A stretch of DNA of 64,000 nucleotides from UMGS1322 sp900550765 (GTDB lineage Bacteria; Bacillota; Clostridia; Christensenellales; QALW01), in the NCBI GenBank assembly GCA_958448705.1, contig CAUDEY010000001.1, positions 182,724-246,723 of the forward strand, read 5' to 3'. The position numbers were made by a program, and so were the translations under genes. This document shows positions 16,851 through 24,868 of this stretch, piece after piece (position 1 is the stretch's first letter; every line of letters starts with the position of its first letter). The notes beneath the pieces are model-generated. The model ran no database searches and was not told the origin of the DNA. It worked only from the letters and a program-made list of their open reading frames with translations.

Positions 16851-16942
16851 TATATAATGAATACATTATATAAAAAACAGTTCTTGACAAATAGATATGC
16901 ACATTATATAATGTTATCAATATATAATGTATACATTATATA
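16851..16942. promoter_or_regulatory. Three palindromic operator-like sites
   Basis: Site 1 (16851-16872) has arms TATATAATG and CATTATATA around AATA. Site 2 (16901-16914) is the 14-bp palindrome ACATTATATAATGT. Site 3 (16921-16942) is a perfect 22-bp palindrome with the same half-site TATATAATG. They are spaced over 92 bp between the XRE gene and the LRR-like gene and look like binding sites of the XRE dimer. Confidence 0.75.
16884..16912 (+). promoter_or_regulatory. Perfect-consensus promoter of the LRR-like gene
   Basis: TTGACA (16884-16889) and TATAAT (16907-16912) are separated by exactly 17 nt. The -10 lies inside palindrome 2, and palindrome 3 covers the expected transcription start. 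A bound repressor should therefore block it. Confidence 0.85.
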
Positions 16943-16970
16943 AACTTTTATGAAAAAGGACTATAGCACC

Positions 16971-17516
16971 GTGAAAAAAATCCATCTTCTGCTCTGCATG
17001 CTACTGGCAGCTGTCGTACTCTTTGCCGCTTCATCTCCCCTTTTTCTACACAACGCTTGCTTTATTTTTACAGAAGAAGATTCTGTTACCCTTATAAAAT
17101 ATACCGGCCGCGCCAAGCGCGTATCTGTACCGGCGTGCCTTAACGGCAAAGAAGTTTCTCAGATCAGCCCCATTGCTTTTTCCGGAAACCGTGTGATTGA
17201 GGAAATTATCTTTCCTAAAACAATAACCCTCTTCGATATGCGTTCCATAGAAGGATGCCTCTCCTTAAAAAGAATCGTCTTTCAAGCAGAAACTCTTACG
17301 CTTACCTATAAAAAATTTTTACTCTCGGGTGTAACTCTTCAGAATATTTGTCCCAATTTAGAAATAATACATCTTATAAGAATCAAAGATAGGCAAAACC
17401 TCTCCATAGATTTTCCATTAAACACCATACGAATTAAGATGTCCGGCACTCTTTTCAGCCAACAGAACCACAGCCTTTCTTTTTTAGCATGCAATCCCTT
17501 GTATGCCCTGTTTTGA
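16971..17516 (+). CDS. Secreted BspA-type leucine-rich-repeat-like protein
   Basis: 181 residues with an N-terminal signal sequence (basic start, then LLLCMLLAAVVLFAASS). The mature part contains VSVPACLNGKEVSQISPIAFSGNRVIEEIIFPKTIT, with the IxxxAFxxNxxIxxIxxP rhythm of BspA/Treponema-type LRRs, but only one or two clear repeats. GTG at 16971 is preferred over ATG at 16950. AAAGGA lies about 9 nt before the GTG and the signal peptide then starts normally, while the ATG has no ribosome-binding site. It is controlled by the perfect promoter and operators upstream. Function is unknown; surface interaction is possible. Confidence 0.68.
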   Translation: MKKIHLLLCMLLAAVVLFAASSPLFLHNACFIFTEEDSVTLIKYTGRAKRVSVPACLNGKEVSQISPIAFSGNRVIEEIIFPKTITLFDMRSIEGCLSLKRIVFQAETLTLTYKKFLLSGVTLQNICPNLEIIHLIRIKDRQNLSIDFPLNTIRIKMSGTLFSQQNHSLSFLACNPLYALF

Positions 17517-17537
17517 CTTCATCTTTTTTCCTTTTGT

Positions 17538-17569
17538 ACGAAAAAATCCCGCAGATATCTGCGGGATTT
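17538..17569 (-). terminator. Terminator of transketolase (shared hairpin)
   Basis: The 26-bp palindrome at 17544-17569 has arms AAATCCCGCAGA and TCTGCGGGATTT. On the minus strand it is followed by a T-run, so it ends tkt; on the plus strand it lies 27 nt after the LRR-like gene with a weaker AT-rich tail. Confidence 0.88.
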
Positions 17570-17589
17570 ATATATGCACATAAATGCAT

Positions 17590-19575
17590 TTATTTGTTCA
17601 ATACTGCTTTTGCAGTCTCAGCCACATGCTGTGCAGTAAAGCCAAATTTTTCAAACAGTACTTTTGCAGGCGCAGAAGCACCAAAGTGATCGATGCACAC
17701 TGCTGCGCCGTCTAAACCGATATAGCGATACCAGCTTTGAGAAGAAGCCGCTTCTACGGCCACGCGGGCGCGTACTTCTTTCGGCAGTACGCTTTCTTTA
17801 TATTCCTTGCTTTGCTTTTCAAACAGTTCCATCGAGGGCATAGAAACCACACTGGCCTCAATTCCTTCCTGCTTTAAAAGAGCAGCAGCCCCCACTGCTT
17901 GCTCCACTTCAGAGCCGCTGGCTATCAGCAGCACATCCGGTACTGCTTTTTCCGCTTTCTGCAGCACATAGCCGCCTTTTAAGGCATCTTTGCCGCTGCC
18001 TCCATATTGGGGAAGATTCTGTCGCGTCAGCACAATAGCTGTGGGACCATCATTGTTCATTGCTACGGTATAGGCAGCCGCCGTTTCTTTTGCATCGGCA
18101 GGACGGAACACCGTCATACCGGGAATACTGCGTAGAGCTGCCAGCTGCTCGATCGGCTCATGGGTCGGACCGTCCTCCCCCACACCGATAGAATCATGCG
18201 TCAGCACATAAGTTACCGGCAACTTCATCAATGCCGCCATACGCATGGCGTTTTTCATATAGTCGGTAAACACAAAAAAGGTTGCGCAATAGGGCGTTAC
18301 ACCGCCGTGCAGATACAAACCGTTCACGATGGCTGCCATAGCATGTTCCCGAATGCCAAAATGGACATTGCTTCCCTCTGGCGTCTCCGCGCTGAAATAC
18401 GGTCTTCCTTTCATTTCACTCTTATTAGAAGGTCCCAGATCAGCACTGCCGCCGAACAAATTGGGCTGCATAGCCGCCAGTCGATTCAAAATCTCACCGG
18501 AGCTGGCACGGGTAGCCGAAGGTTTGTCATCAAAGCGCCAAAAATCCTCATTCTGAATAAGATCCTGCGGAAATTCGCGCTTAAACCAAACAGTATATTC
18601 CTTATAAAGCTCAGGATATTTTTCCGCGTAGCGCTGCATCATAGCATTCCAAGCCTGCTCTGCCGCTTTGCCATGAGCGGCCGTTTCCCGAACAAAATCC
18701 AGCACATCCTGCGGTACCTCAAAGGGCGCGTACTCCCAGCCCAAATTCTTTTTGGTTTCGCTCAGGTTTTCCTCTCCCAAAGGCTCCCCATGTGCCGAGG
18801 CCTTTCCCTGCTTAGCCGGGCATCCGTAGCCAATATCCGTGCGGCAGATAATCAGGGAAGGCTTGTCCGAAACAGCTTTTGCTTCAGCAATGGCGGCGGC
18901 CACCGCATCGGTATCGTTGCCGTCGGCCACCTGCACGACATGCCAGCCCATCGCTTTATGCCGGGCGCCGACATCCTCACTGAAGGCAGTGGAAATATCG
19001 CCTTCAATCGTAATATTATTTTTATCATAAATACAAATAAGCTTACCCAGTTTCAGCGTGCCGGCCAGGGAAGCGGCCTCATACTGAATCCCCTCCTGTA
19101 AACACCCATCGCCCACCAGAACATAGGTATAATGGTCCACAACCGGGAAGCCCTCGCGGTTAAATTTTGCAGCCAGGTGCGCTTCAGCCATCGCCATACC
19201 CACTGCATTGGCAAAGCCCTGCCCCAGCGGGCCGGTAGAAGTCTCCACGCCTTCGGTATGGCCGTATTCCGGGTGCCCCGGCGTTTTGCTGCCCCATTGA
19301 CGGAAGTTTTTGATATCCTCTATTGTAAGCGGATAGCCAAACATATATAAAAGCGAATACAGCAGCATAGAGCCATGCCCCGCCGAAAGAACAAACCGAT
19401 CCCGGTCAGCAAAAGCAGGATTTTGAGGATTGTGCTTTAAATGCTTAGTCCACAGCGCATAGGCAAGGGGAGCCGATCCCATCGGCAAGCCGGGGTGGCC
19501 GCTGTTGGCCTTTTGTACTCCTTCCGCCGAAAGAATCCGTATCGCGTCAACTGTCTTTTTTTCTATAGCCTTCAT
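17590..19575 (-). CDS. tkt: Transketolase
   Basis: This 661-residue thiamine diphosphate enzyme transfers two-carbon ketol units in the non-oxidative pentose phosphate pathway. The N-terminal domain shows SGHPGLPMG, LSAGHGSMLLYSLLY, GPLGQGFANAVGMA and the ThDP/Mg motif GDGCLQEGIQYEAASLAG...NNITIEG. The pyrimidine domain has FGIREHAM, TYVLTHDSIGVGEDGPTHEPIEQ and GLDGAAVCIDHFGASAP near the C-terminus. ATG at 19575 follows GGAGG. Full length, with no anomaly seen. It is transcribed alone from the promoter at 19628-19656. Confidence 0.96.
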   Translation of the reverse strand: MKAIEKKTVDAIRILSAEGVQKANSGHPGLPMGSAPLAYALWTKHLKHNPQNPAFADRDRFVLSAGHGSMLLYSLLYMFGYPLTIEDIKNFRQWGSKTPGHPEYGHTEGVETSTGPLGQGFANAVGMAMAEAHLAAKFNREGFPVVDHYTYVLVGDGCLQEGIQYEAASLAGTLKLGKLICIYDKNNITIEGDISTAFSEDVGARHKAMGWHVVQVADGNDTDAVAAAIAEAKAVSDKPSLIICRTDIGYGCPAKQGKASAHGEPLGEENLSETKKNLGWEYAPFEVPQDVLDFVRETAAHGKAAEQAWNAMMQRYAEKYPELYKEYTVWFKREFPQDLIQNEDFWRFDDKPSATRASSGEILNRLAAMQPNLFGGSADLGPSNKSEMKGRPYFSAETPEGSNVHFGIREHAMAAIVNGLYLHGGVTPYCATFFVFTDYMKNAMRMAALMKLPVTYVLTHDSIGVGEDGPTHEPIEQLAALRSIPGMTVFRPADAKETAAAYTVAMNNDGPTAIVLTRQNLPQYGGSGKDALKGGYVLQKAEKAVPDVLLIASGSEVEQAVGAAALLKQEGIEASVVSMPSMELFEKQSKEYKESVLPKEVRARVAVEAASSQSWYRYIGLDGAAVCIDHFGASAPAKVLFEKFGFTAQHVAETAKAVLNK

Positions 19576-19627
19576 ATGTTTCCTCCATCAAACAGCACAA
19601 AAAACGCACTGCAATTTTTATATTTTC

Positions 19628-19656
19628 ATTATAATATAAGAATGCTTTTTCCGCAA
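19628..19656 (-). promoter_or_regulatory. Promoter of transketolase
   Basis: On the minus strand TTGCGG (19651-19656), 17 nt and TATAAT (19628-19633), located 53 nt before the ATG. Confidence 0.65.
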
Positions 19657-19716
19657 GCAAATCCATCCATACACAGTCGTTTGATTTTAAATGTAAAAAA
19701 TTCCAATCATTAATAT

Positions 19717-19761
19717 TTAAAAAGATTGAAATCCGCCAAAGCCAACGGATTTCAATCTTTT
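19717..19761 (-). terminator. Terminator of the WbsX-like gene at 19785
   Basis: AAAAGATTGAAATCCG and CGGATTTCAATCTTTT form a 16-bp stem with a 10-nt loop, 24 nt after the stop codon. The 3' arm ends in a T-run on the minus strand. Confidence 0.9.
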
Positions 19762-19784
19762 GCACCGTACAAATCCTACTTCAT

Positions 19785-20903
19785 TTATTTCTCTTTTTTG
19801 CCGCAAAATACTCTTTGCACCGCCTGCAGATACCCATAGCCGTAAAGGCTGTCCGGCTCCAGATAACTGGTTTCCGTCCATTCATTCCAACTGTTGATCG
19901 TAATCAGCGGGGGCTGCTCGGGGTGGGCGTCCGCATAGGCCTTTGCCATTTGAAGGCCCTTTTCAAAGGCTTCGGGCGTATTATTCTTTACAATTGCCTC
20001 CCGGAATTCTTCAAACCTGGGATTATTATCCCAACCAATCGAAATATGCGGGAAATACGGGATAGAAAACGACGTTTCAATCCGCTTCCATTCCACCGCT
20101 ACATCATTCAAAATATCCGAATACTCACGGTTAACGTCCACAAAATGGCAGAACTGATAATGGCTCAGACTGTTAAAGCCCATATACCGGCAGGTATCCT
20201 CAATCGAAGACTTTACAGACTGATCCACACCGGAGAGATTCAAATTATTTGCGCCGTACATCGTCAGCTGCAGATGCAGGCCGCTAAAGCCGGCTTCTAC
20301 TGTCTTTTGGCGGAACCAATCCAACGCGAGCTTTGTTTCCTCTACGCCGCCTAACCCGCGCACAAGGTTCGGCAAGTCATAGAGCATAAACACCGGCTGA
20401 TTGTCGATCGTATAATAGTTAGGTTGGGAAAAATATTTTTCAATCAAACGGCAGCAAATACGTTCAAATTCTGTGCGGTCCACCGCGCCGTCCCATATCA
20501 GATTATTCCGGTCATGAGAAAGACGAATATCCCAGGTATTTCCTACGTTATGATTGGCCCACATCAAATAAAACTTCATCTTCTGGCAGTTTTTTGCCTT
20601 TAAAAAGCCGTCATTCAAACAATTCTCCAAAAACGGCCGCCTATCATACCAGTACCAGTCATAAATAAAGACATTAACTCCATGATCCAGTGCCGCCTCA
20701 ATCTCCATTTCCATCACATAGGGGTCAGCCTCATTCACATACCCCCACAACGGCTTTCTGGGCCAGTTATGCTCGGGGAACTTTTGCTTTGAATTTTTAA
20801 CTGACTGCCATTCCCCGATACCCTCCGGCCAAAACATCCGGGTTCTCGGCTCATCACCGGTATACGCAGGCCAAATATAGGCCGCAACATCATATTTTTT
20901 CAA
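19785..20903 (-). CDS. WbsX/GH99-like protein (copy 1)
   Basis: 372 residues. KKYDVAAYIWPAYTGDEPRTRMFWPEGIGEWQ and WNEWTETSYLEPDSLYGYGYLQAVQRVF match the glycosyltransferase WbsX family, which shares a GH99-like (beta/alpha)8 fold. The central FIYDWYWYDRRPFLEN is the conserved barrel strand. No signal peptide. TTG at 20903 is chosen because GGGAG lies 8 nt before it and its two paralogues (49807-50898 and 50900-51991) start at the same point; the frame is open to 20960. The reaction (glycosidase or transferase) is not established for this subgroup. It has its own promoter and terminator. Confidence 0.78.
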   Translation of the reverse strand: MKKYDVAAYIWPAYTGDEPRTRMFWPEGIGEWQSVKNSKQKFPEHNWPRKPLWGYVNEADPYVMEMEIEAALDHGVNVFIYDWYWYDRRPFLENCLNDGFLKAKNCQKMKFYLMWANHNVGNTWDIRLSHDRNNLIWDGAVDRTEFERICCRLIEKYFSQPNYYTIDNQPVFMLYDLPNLVRGLGGVEETKLALDWFRQKTVEAGFSGLHLQLTMYGANNLNLSGVDQSVKSSIEDTCRYMGFNSLSHYQFCHFVDVNREYSDILNDVAVEWKRIETSFSIPYFPHISIGWDNNPRFEEFREAIVKNNTPEAFEKGLQMAKAYADAHPEQPPLITINSWNEWTETSYLEPDSLYGYGYLQAVQRVFCGKKEK

Positions 20904-20984
20904 CTTGCTTTCTCCCTTTCTAATGTAATGCAACTTTTCCACTGAAATCCTGTTCTTCATACAATAGGATTTTTCTTCCCTATA

Positions 20985-21013
20985 TTTATAACAAAAGTAT
21001 CGGCAAATGTCCA
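20985..21013 (-). promoter_or_regulatory. Promoter of WbsX-like copy 1
   Basis: On the minus strand TGGACA (21008-21013), 17 nt and TATAAA (20985-20990). The rest of the 264-bp interval to the divergent lipoprotein gene holds a TATAAT at 21129-21134, the probable -10 of that gene. Confidence 0.6.
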
Positions 21014-21167
21014 GAAGTATTTTTTACTAAAAAATTCCGCGTTCTTAAAGCTTTCCGTAAAACAGGGCGATTGCCTCCCAAAATGGAGAATCATAAAATT
21101 TTCACTTTTCTTTTTAAGCAGCGAGTGTTATAATAATAACGTTATTTTTTATAAAGAGGGGGTTGCT

Positions 21168-22013
21168 GTGAAAAAGCTTTTAAAATCCGCGGCAGCCGCG
21201 GGAGCGCTGCTCTTTGCCTGTCTGCCGCTCTGCGGGTGCAGCGAAGAAGCCGCCCCGGTAGTTTTGGAAAAAAGCCGCGTTCCCGTAGGCTATACGGCTA
21301 CTTACCATATCACTGTAAAGGATGGTATTGCCGAAGGCGAAAATCTTACCTATGATAACCGCTACTCCATCTATGTAGAAGGTGAAGAAGGTGCGCGTGA
21401 ACTTGTAATTTCTTCAATAGCAGAGGCACCCTATATAAACGATAAAAAAGAGGAAGGCGTTCAGACAATTACTGCAAATAGCCGGTTAGTCTATGACGAT
21501 ACCTCTCTGGCAGGCTTTGGTGTGCCCATTACCGTAGAGGAAGAATTTACGAATACCGTTGCGCAGACGCAGTATACGCATCTATTAGCCGAACATGATC
21601 ACAGCCTGAAAATGGCATTGCTGAAAACAAAAAAATATAAATCTTCCACCGATACCGAACCGACTGAAAGTTTATATTCTGTTTCTCTGCAAACACAATA
21701 TTTTGATAAAGATTCTCTTCCGTTTTTGCTGGCAGCATTTCCTTCCGAACAGGACGCCGTGGTTTGGCTTTCTGCCGGCAACCGGGACCGTCTGCAGGCG
21801 GTAAGATATGAGCCTTTGGGTAAAGAACATATTACCGTACCGGCCGGTGCTTTTGACTGCATCAAAATACGGCTCCGTCCCAATACTGATTTTTCTGTTT
21901 ACAGTGCCACGCTTTATATTGATTCTGCTACGGGTCTCGTTATTAAGGTAATACAGCAGAATTCCGTCATGAAGCTGATGGAAACTGATTTTCAAACAGC
22001 TCCTTCAGCATAA
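21168..22013 (+). CDS. Putative lipoprotein of unknown function
   Basis: 281 residues with a lipoprotein signal: basic start MKKLLK, hydrophobic core and a Cys at about residue 24 in LPLCGCSEE. The mature protein is mostly beta-strand in appearance. AVRYEPLGKEHITVPAGAFDCIKIRLRP...YIDSATGLVIKVIQ resembles the end of DUF3108/LolA-type outer-surface domains, but I cannot assign the family firmly. GTG start after GAGGGGG. It is monocistronic, ending at the hairpin near 22139. Confidence 0.65.
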   Translation: MKKLLKSAAAAGALLFACLPLCGCSEEAAPVVLEKSRVPVGYTATYHITVKDGIAEGENLTYDNRYSIYVEGEEGARELVISSIAEAPYINDKKEEGVQTITANSRLVYDDTSLAGFGVPITVEEEFTNTVAQTQYTHLLAEHDHSLKMALLKTKKYKSSTDTEPTESLYSVSLQTQYFDKDSLPFLLAAFPSEQDAVVWLSAGNRDRLQAVRYEPLGKEHITVPAGAFDCIKIRLRPNTDFSVYSATLYIDSATGLVIKVIQQNSVMKLMETDFQTAPSA

Positions 22014-22138
22014 TGGAAACAGGGTGTTTTACGTTAATCCCTTTGGAGGAACAAAAAAATCTTAGAAAATCTTCCTATAAATCCAAAAGAAAACTTGACA
22101 AGTACAAAAAAATGAGTACACTTTTAATAAAGGCAACG

Positions 22139-22177
22139 GCGTCTGAGAGATTTTTCTCTTTGACGCTCTTTCTTTTT
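22139..22177 (+). terminator. Terminator-like hairpin after the lipoprotein gene
   Basis: GCGTC and GACGC pair, with an inner GAGAGA/TTCTC stem, followed by TCTTTCTTTTT. It is 126 nt after the stop. The rest of 22014-22269 is AT-rich, with no gene seen. Confidence 0.65.
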
Positions 22178-22269
22178 CCAAAGGCATAGTAAAGTTGGAT
22201 GCGTTATATATAAATATTTTATAAAACAGTACAATATATATCATATCATTATACTATAGAAAAACAGGT

Positions 22270-22298
22270 TTGACACAATATTTTCGCAGTGCTATAAT
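22270..22298 (+). promoter_or_regulatory. Perfect-consensus promoter of the ATP synthase operon
   Basis: TTGACA (22270-22275) and TATAAT (22293-22298) are separated by exactly 17 nt. There is no other good promoter before the first atp gene. Confidence 0.88.
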
Positions 22299-22304
22299 AT
22301 GCAA

Positions 22305-22602
22305 ATCAATAATAAAATTCAGAAATCGTGCTGTCGTACTCCTTTCTTTTTTTGAGCGATAGCATCCTTTATATCTCTGTGGAAAATGATCTAAAAAATA
22401 GATTTCTGCCATGAAACACGCCGCCCGATGTATAAAAATGCACAAAAGGCAAATAATATTTTGCTAAAATACGTTTATTTGATACACCAAAGATATAGAG
22501 TAAAATCTCGGTTCATGAAAGAATAAAATTCAATCCTATGAAACGCAATAATAAGCAGCAAAAACATTGCTTCCTTGATTATTGACAGAAAGGTGCAGCC
22601 CT
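22305..22602 (+). other. Long untranslated leader of the atp operon
   Basis: About 298 nt lie between the predicted transcription start and the first atp gene. No ORF with a good ribosome-binding site and no clear terminator hairpin was recognised in it. The short match AGCAGCAAAAACATTGCTT near 22555 can form a small hairpin. Confidence 0.45.
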
Positions 22603-22854
22603 ATGCTTGCAGTACTATGCGGAATTCTGTGCGGTACAGTACAGTTTCTGCTGTTAAAAAAATTCACCGGCTTTTTGCTTAGCGGAAAAACAAAACCCGC
22701 GCTTTTGCTTTTAGCTGCAAAGCTTGCCGTTTATGCGGCAGTGCTTACTATTGTACTTGTATTCTTTGCCAAGCAGGCAATTTTCTTTATTACCGGTCTG
22801 GCCGGAGTCCTGATCCTCGGCACAGTACTCCAATATATTCGATCCAGGAGATGA
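22603..22854 (+). CDS. ATP synthase subunit I-like membrane protein
   Basis: 83 residues with three hydrophobic segments, placed directly before atpB as AtpI usually is. AtpI-type proteins assist c-ring assembly or Mg uptake. The sequence is too short and hydrophobic for a motif call, so position is the main evidence. ATG at 22603 follows AAAGGTG; a TTG at 22582 without a ribosome-binding site was not used. The stop is 4 nt before atpB. Confidence 0.6.
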   Translation: MLAVLCGILCGTVQFLLLKKFTGFLLSGKTKPALLLLAAKLAVYAAVLTIVLVFFAKQAIFFITGLAGVLILGTVLQYIRSRR

Positions 22855-22858
22855 TTTT

Positions 22859-23764
22859 TTGAACACAGCGGACGTTATTAAATTAGCGGGTTCTACGATA
22901 GCCGCGGCACTTTCACTGGTAGGATTCATCATCATAAAAGCAAAACTGCGCCACGGGGAAGTTACAAAAAAAACCAAAAGGCTCAAAACCGTATTCTTCT
23001 GTATTCTGCTTTTTTCCCTTTGGTTTTTAATCGGCACCCTTTTGGCGGCCTTCAGCGGCGTATCAGGAGATATCAGTGATATCGGTGTAGAAATGTTTTC
23101 TCCGCCAGTAAATTTCAGCCTCTTTGGAATTCGTCTTTCGCAAACGACGGTAATTGCATCCTGCGTGGTTCTCATCACTTTGATTTTGGCGCTGATCTTT
23201 CGTTTTGCCATTGTTCCGCATTTTCGGGAAAACAACCCCCGCGGACTGCAAAGCGTAATGGAACTTGCTGTAGATTCGATGGATAATTTTGTTGCCAACA
23301 CGATGCACCACCAGGACACCGGCGCACTGAGCTCTTATATGTTTTCGGTTGCCTTTTTCCTCATCGGCTGTGCCGCCAGCGAGCTCTTTGGCCTGCGGGC
23401 CCCGACATCAGATCTTCTGGTTACAATTGCGCTGGGCCTTGTTACTTTTATCCTAATCAATTATTACGGCATTAAAAAGAAGCGTCTGCGCGGCAGGTTG
23501 AGACAAATGTGTTCTCCTACGCCGCTGATGCTGCCGCTGAAGATTATATCAGATATCGCAGTACCGATTTCCCTTGCCTGCCGATTATTCGGCAATATGC
23601 TCGGCGGCATGGTAGTCATGGAGCTTTTAAACAGCGCGCTGGGTTGTTACCATTTAGGTGTTTCATCAGTGGCGGGACTTTATTTCAACTTGTTCCACCC
23701 GCTGATTCAAGCATATATCTTTATAACACTTTCGCTTACCTTTATCAATGAGGCAGTGGAATAG
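22859..23764 (+). CDS. atpB: ATP synthase F0 subunit a
   Basis: 301 residues with at least six membrane helices. LACRLFGNMLGGMVVM carries the essential proton-channel Arg (R242), and GLYFNLFHPLIQAYIFITLSLTFINEAVE is the typical last helix. The first ~60 residues include an extra hydrophobic segment and a basic stretch (LRHGEVTKKTKRLK), making it longer at the N-terminus than common a subunits. The start is TTG at 22859, 8 nt after AGGAG. Stop and next ribosome-binding site are close, as expected in an operon. Confidence 0.93.
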   Translation: MNTADVIKLAGSTIAAALSLVGFIIIKAKLRHGEVTKKTKRLKTVFFCILLFSLWFLIGTLLAAFSGVSGDISDIGVEMFSPPVNFSLFGIRLSQTTVIASCVVLITLILALIFRFAIVPHFRENNPRGLQSVMELAVDSMDNFVANTMHHQDTGALSSYMFSVAFFLIGCAASELFGLRAPTSDLLVTIALGLVTFILINYYGIKKKRLRGRLRQMCSPTPLMLPLKIISDIAVPISLACRLFGNMLGGMVVMELLNSALGCYHLGVSSVAGLYFNLFHPLIQAYIFITLSLTFINEAVE

Positions 23765-23783
23765 AATTTAGGAGGAACAAAAA

Positions 23784-23999
23784 ATGACCGCATTAGCAGC
23801 AGCAATCGCATTACTTCCCTGCGCCGCAGCCGGCGCAATGATGGGATTCGCCACATCCAAAGCCGTAGAAGCCGTAGCCCGCCAGCCCGAAGCCAGCGGA
23901 AAGATCAATTCCGTACTGATCATGGGACTTGCTTTAGCTGAATCCACGGCAATCTACAGCTTTGTTATCGCGATTCTTCTCTTTACAAAAGTAATTTAA
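23784..23999 (+). CDS. atpE: ATP synthase F0 subunit c
   Basis: A 71-residue hairpin of two helices. The polar loop KAVEAVARQPEASGK is conserved and the ion-carrying Glu is E53 in GLALAESTAIYSFVIAI. The E-S-T and Tyr of this helix match the sodium-type pattern of Ilyobacter subunit c. The first-helix Gln ligand of that enzyme is replaced by Met (AMMGFATS), so ion choice is open. Strong AGGAGG ribosome-binding site, as befits a subunit needed in many copies. Confidence 0.95.
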   Translation: MTALAAAIALLPCAAAGAMMGFATSKAVEAVARQPEASGKINSVLIMGLALAESTAIYSFVIAILLFTKVI

Positions 24000-24012
24000 A
24001 GCAGGTGTGAAA

Positions 24013-24525
24013 ATGTTTGGTGATTTAGGGTTACGGCCGGAAATGCTGGTTGATTTAGCCATTAATCTGGCAAATATCGTCATCATGTTTTTAATCGTAC
24101 GCTTTTTGGTATATAAGCCGGTGCGAAAATTCATGAACGCGCGGGCTCAAAAAGCCGAAAATGAAAAGAAGGAAATCGATGCAAAATTAGAAGAAGCCCG
24201 CCAGTTAAAAGAAGAATACACCCAAAAATTACAGCAGACAGAAGAGGCGGCCAATAAGCTGATAGCCGATGCCAACGCAGAAGCCGAAAGCAATGCCGCA
24301 GTGATCCTCAATAAAGCGCATCGTGATGCCGGCGCCATTATAGAAGAAGCAAAAAAAGAAGCACAGCATACGGCGGAAGAAATTTCTAAGCAAATGCGCG
24401 GCCAGGTAGTAGAGCTCGCCATCGATATTGCGCAGCGTCTGATCGAACGAAATGTAAACGATGCTGATAATATGCGCTATGCGCAAGAGCTGTTTTCTCA
24501 GCTGGACCAGGAAAGCAAAGGGTAA
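24013..24525 (+). CDS. atpF: ATP synthase F0 subunit b
   Basis: 170 residues: one N-terminal membrane helix (VDLAINLANIVIMFLIVRFLVYKPV) followed by a long charged coiled coil rich in Lys, Glu and Ala that forms the peripheral stalk. Length is normal, so it does not carry the missing delta N-terminal domain. ATG at 24013 is used rather than GTG at 24007 because AGGTG lies 5 nt before the ATG. Confidence 0.93.
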   Translation: MFGDLGLRPEMLVDLAINLANIVIMFLIVRFLVYKPVRKFMNARAQKAENEKKEIDAKLEEARQLKEEYTQKLQQTEEAANKLIADANAEAESNAAVILNKAHRDAGAIIEEAKKEAQHTAEEISKQMRGQVVELAIDIAQRLIERNVNDADNMRYAQELFSQLDQESKG

Positions 24526-24530
24526 AGAAA

Positions 24531-24755
24531 ATGCAGCAGACAGCAATTTTATACGTTTCAAAAAACACTTCCCAAAAAACGCTGGAATATATCAAAGATC
24601 AATTCCAGATCCGTTACGGGCATACGCTTTCCTTTCATGTGGCAGAGAGTCCTGCACTGTTAGGCGGCTTTTTAGCAATTGTAAACGGCCAGATCTATAA
24701 CGCATCGCTTTCTACCAAACTTCAGGATCTAAAAAAGCACTTACTGGAAGAATAA
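24531..24755 (+). CDS. atpH: Short delta-like subunit of ATP synthase (C-terminal domain only)
   Basis: A 74-residue protein in the atpH position between subunits b and alpha. SPALLGGFLAIVNGQIYNASLSTKLQDLKKHL matches the C-terminal signature of delta/OSCP (PxLxGGxxxxxxxxxxDxSxxxxLxxLxxxL), and the preceding ~35 residues match the beta-alpha part before it. Normal delta is about 180 residues; the N-terminal helical domain that binds the top of F1 is absent. There are only 5 nt between the atpF stop and this start, so no hidden frameshifted N-terminus exists here. AAAGGG precedes the ATG. It may be a reduced delta or may work with an N-terminal partner encoded elsewhere. Confidence 0.75.
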   Translation: MQQTAILYVSKNTSQKTLEYIKDQFQIRYGHTLSFHVAESPALLGGFLAIVNGQIYNASLSTKLQDLKKHLLEE

Positions 24756-24807
24756 AACAGCGCAAAGATTTTTATACTGTTTTCTATACAAAAGTTTTTT
24801 ACCCTAT

Positions 24808-24836
24808 ACGCACCCGAAAAAGCCTGTGCGTTTTTT
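24808..24836 (+). terminator. Terminator-like hairpin inside the atp operon
   Basis: ACGCAC and GTGCGT pair and are followed by a T-run, between the delta-like gene and atpA. No promoter was seen between it and atpA, so it probably acts as a partial terminator or as an RNA processing/stability element. Confidence 0.6.
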
Positions 24837-24868
24837 ACTATTTCCCTTATAGCAGAATGGAGCTTATT

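Noticed and set aside
18160..19101. 313-residue ORF on the plus strand
   Set aside because: It is antisense to transketolase, has unlikely Arg/His-rich composition and no ribosome-binding site.
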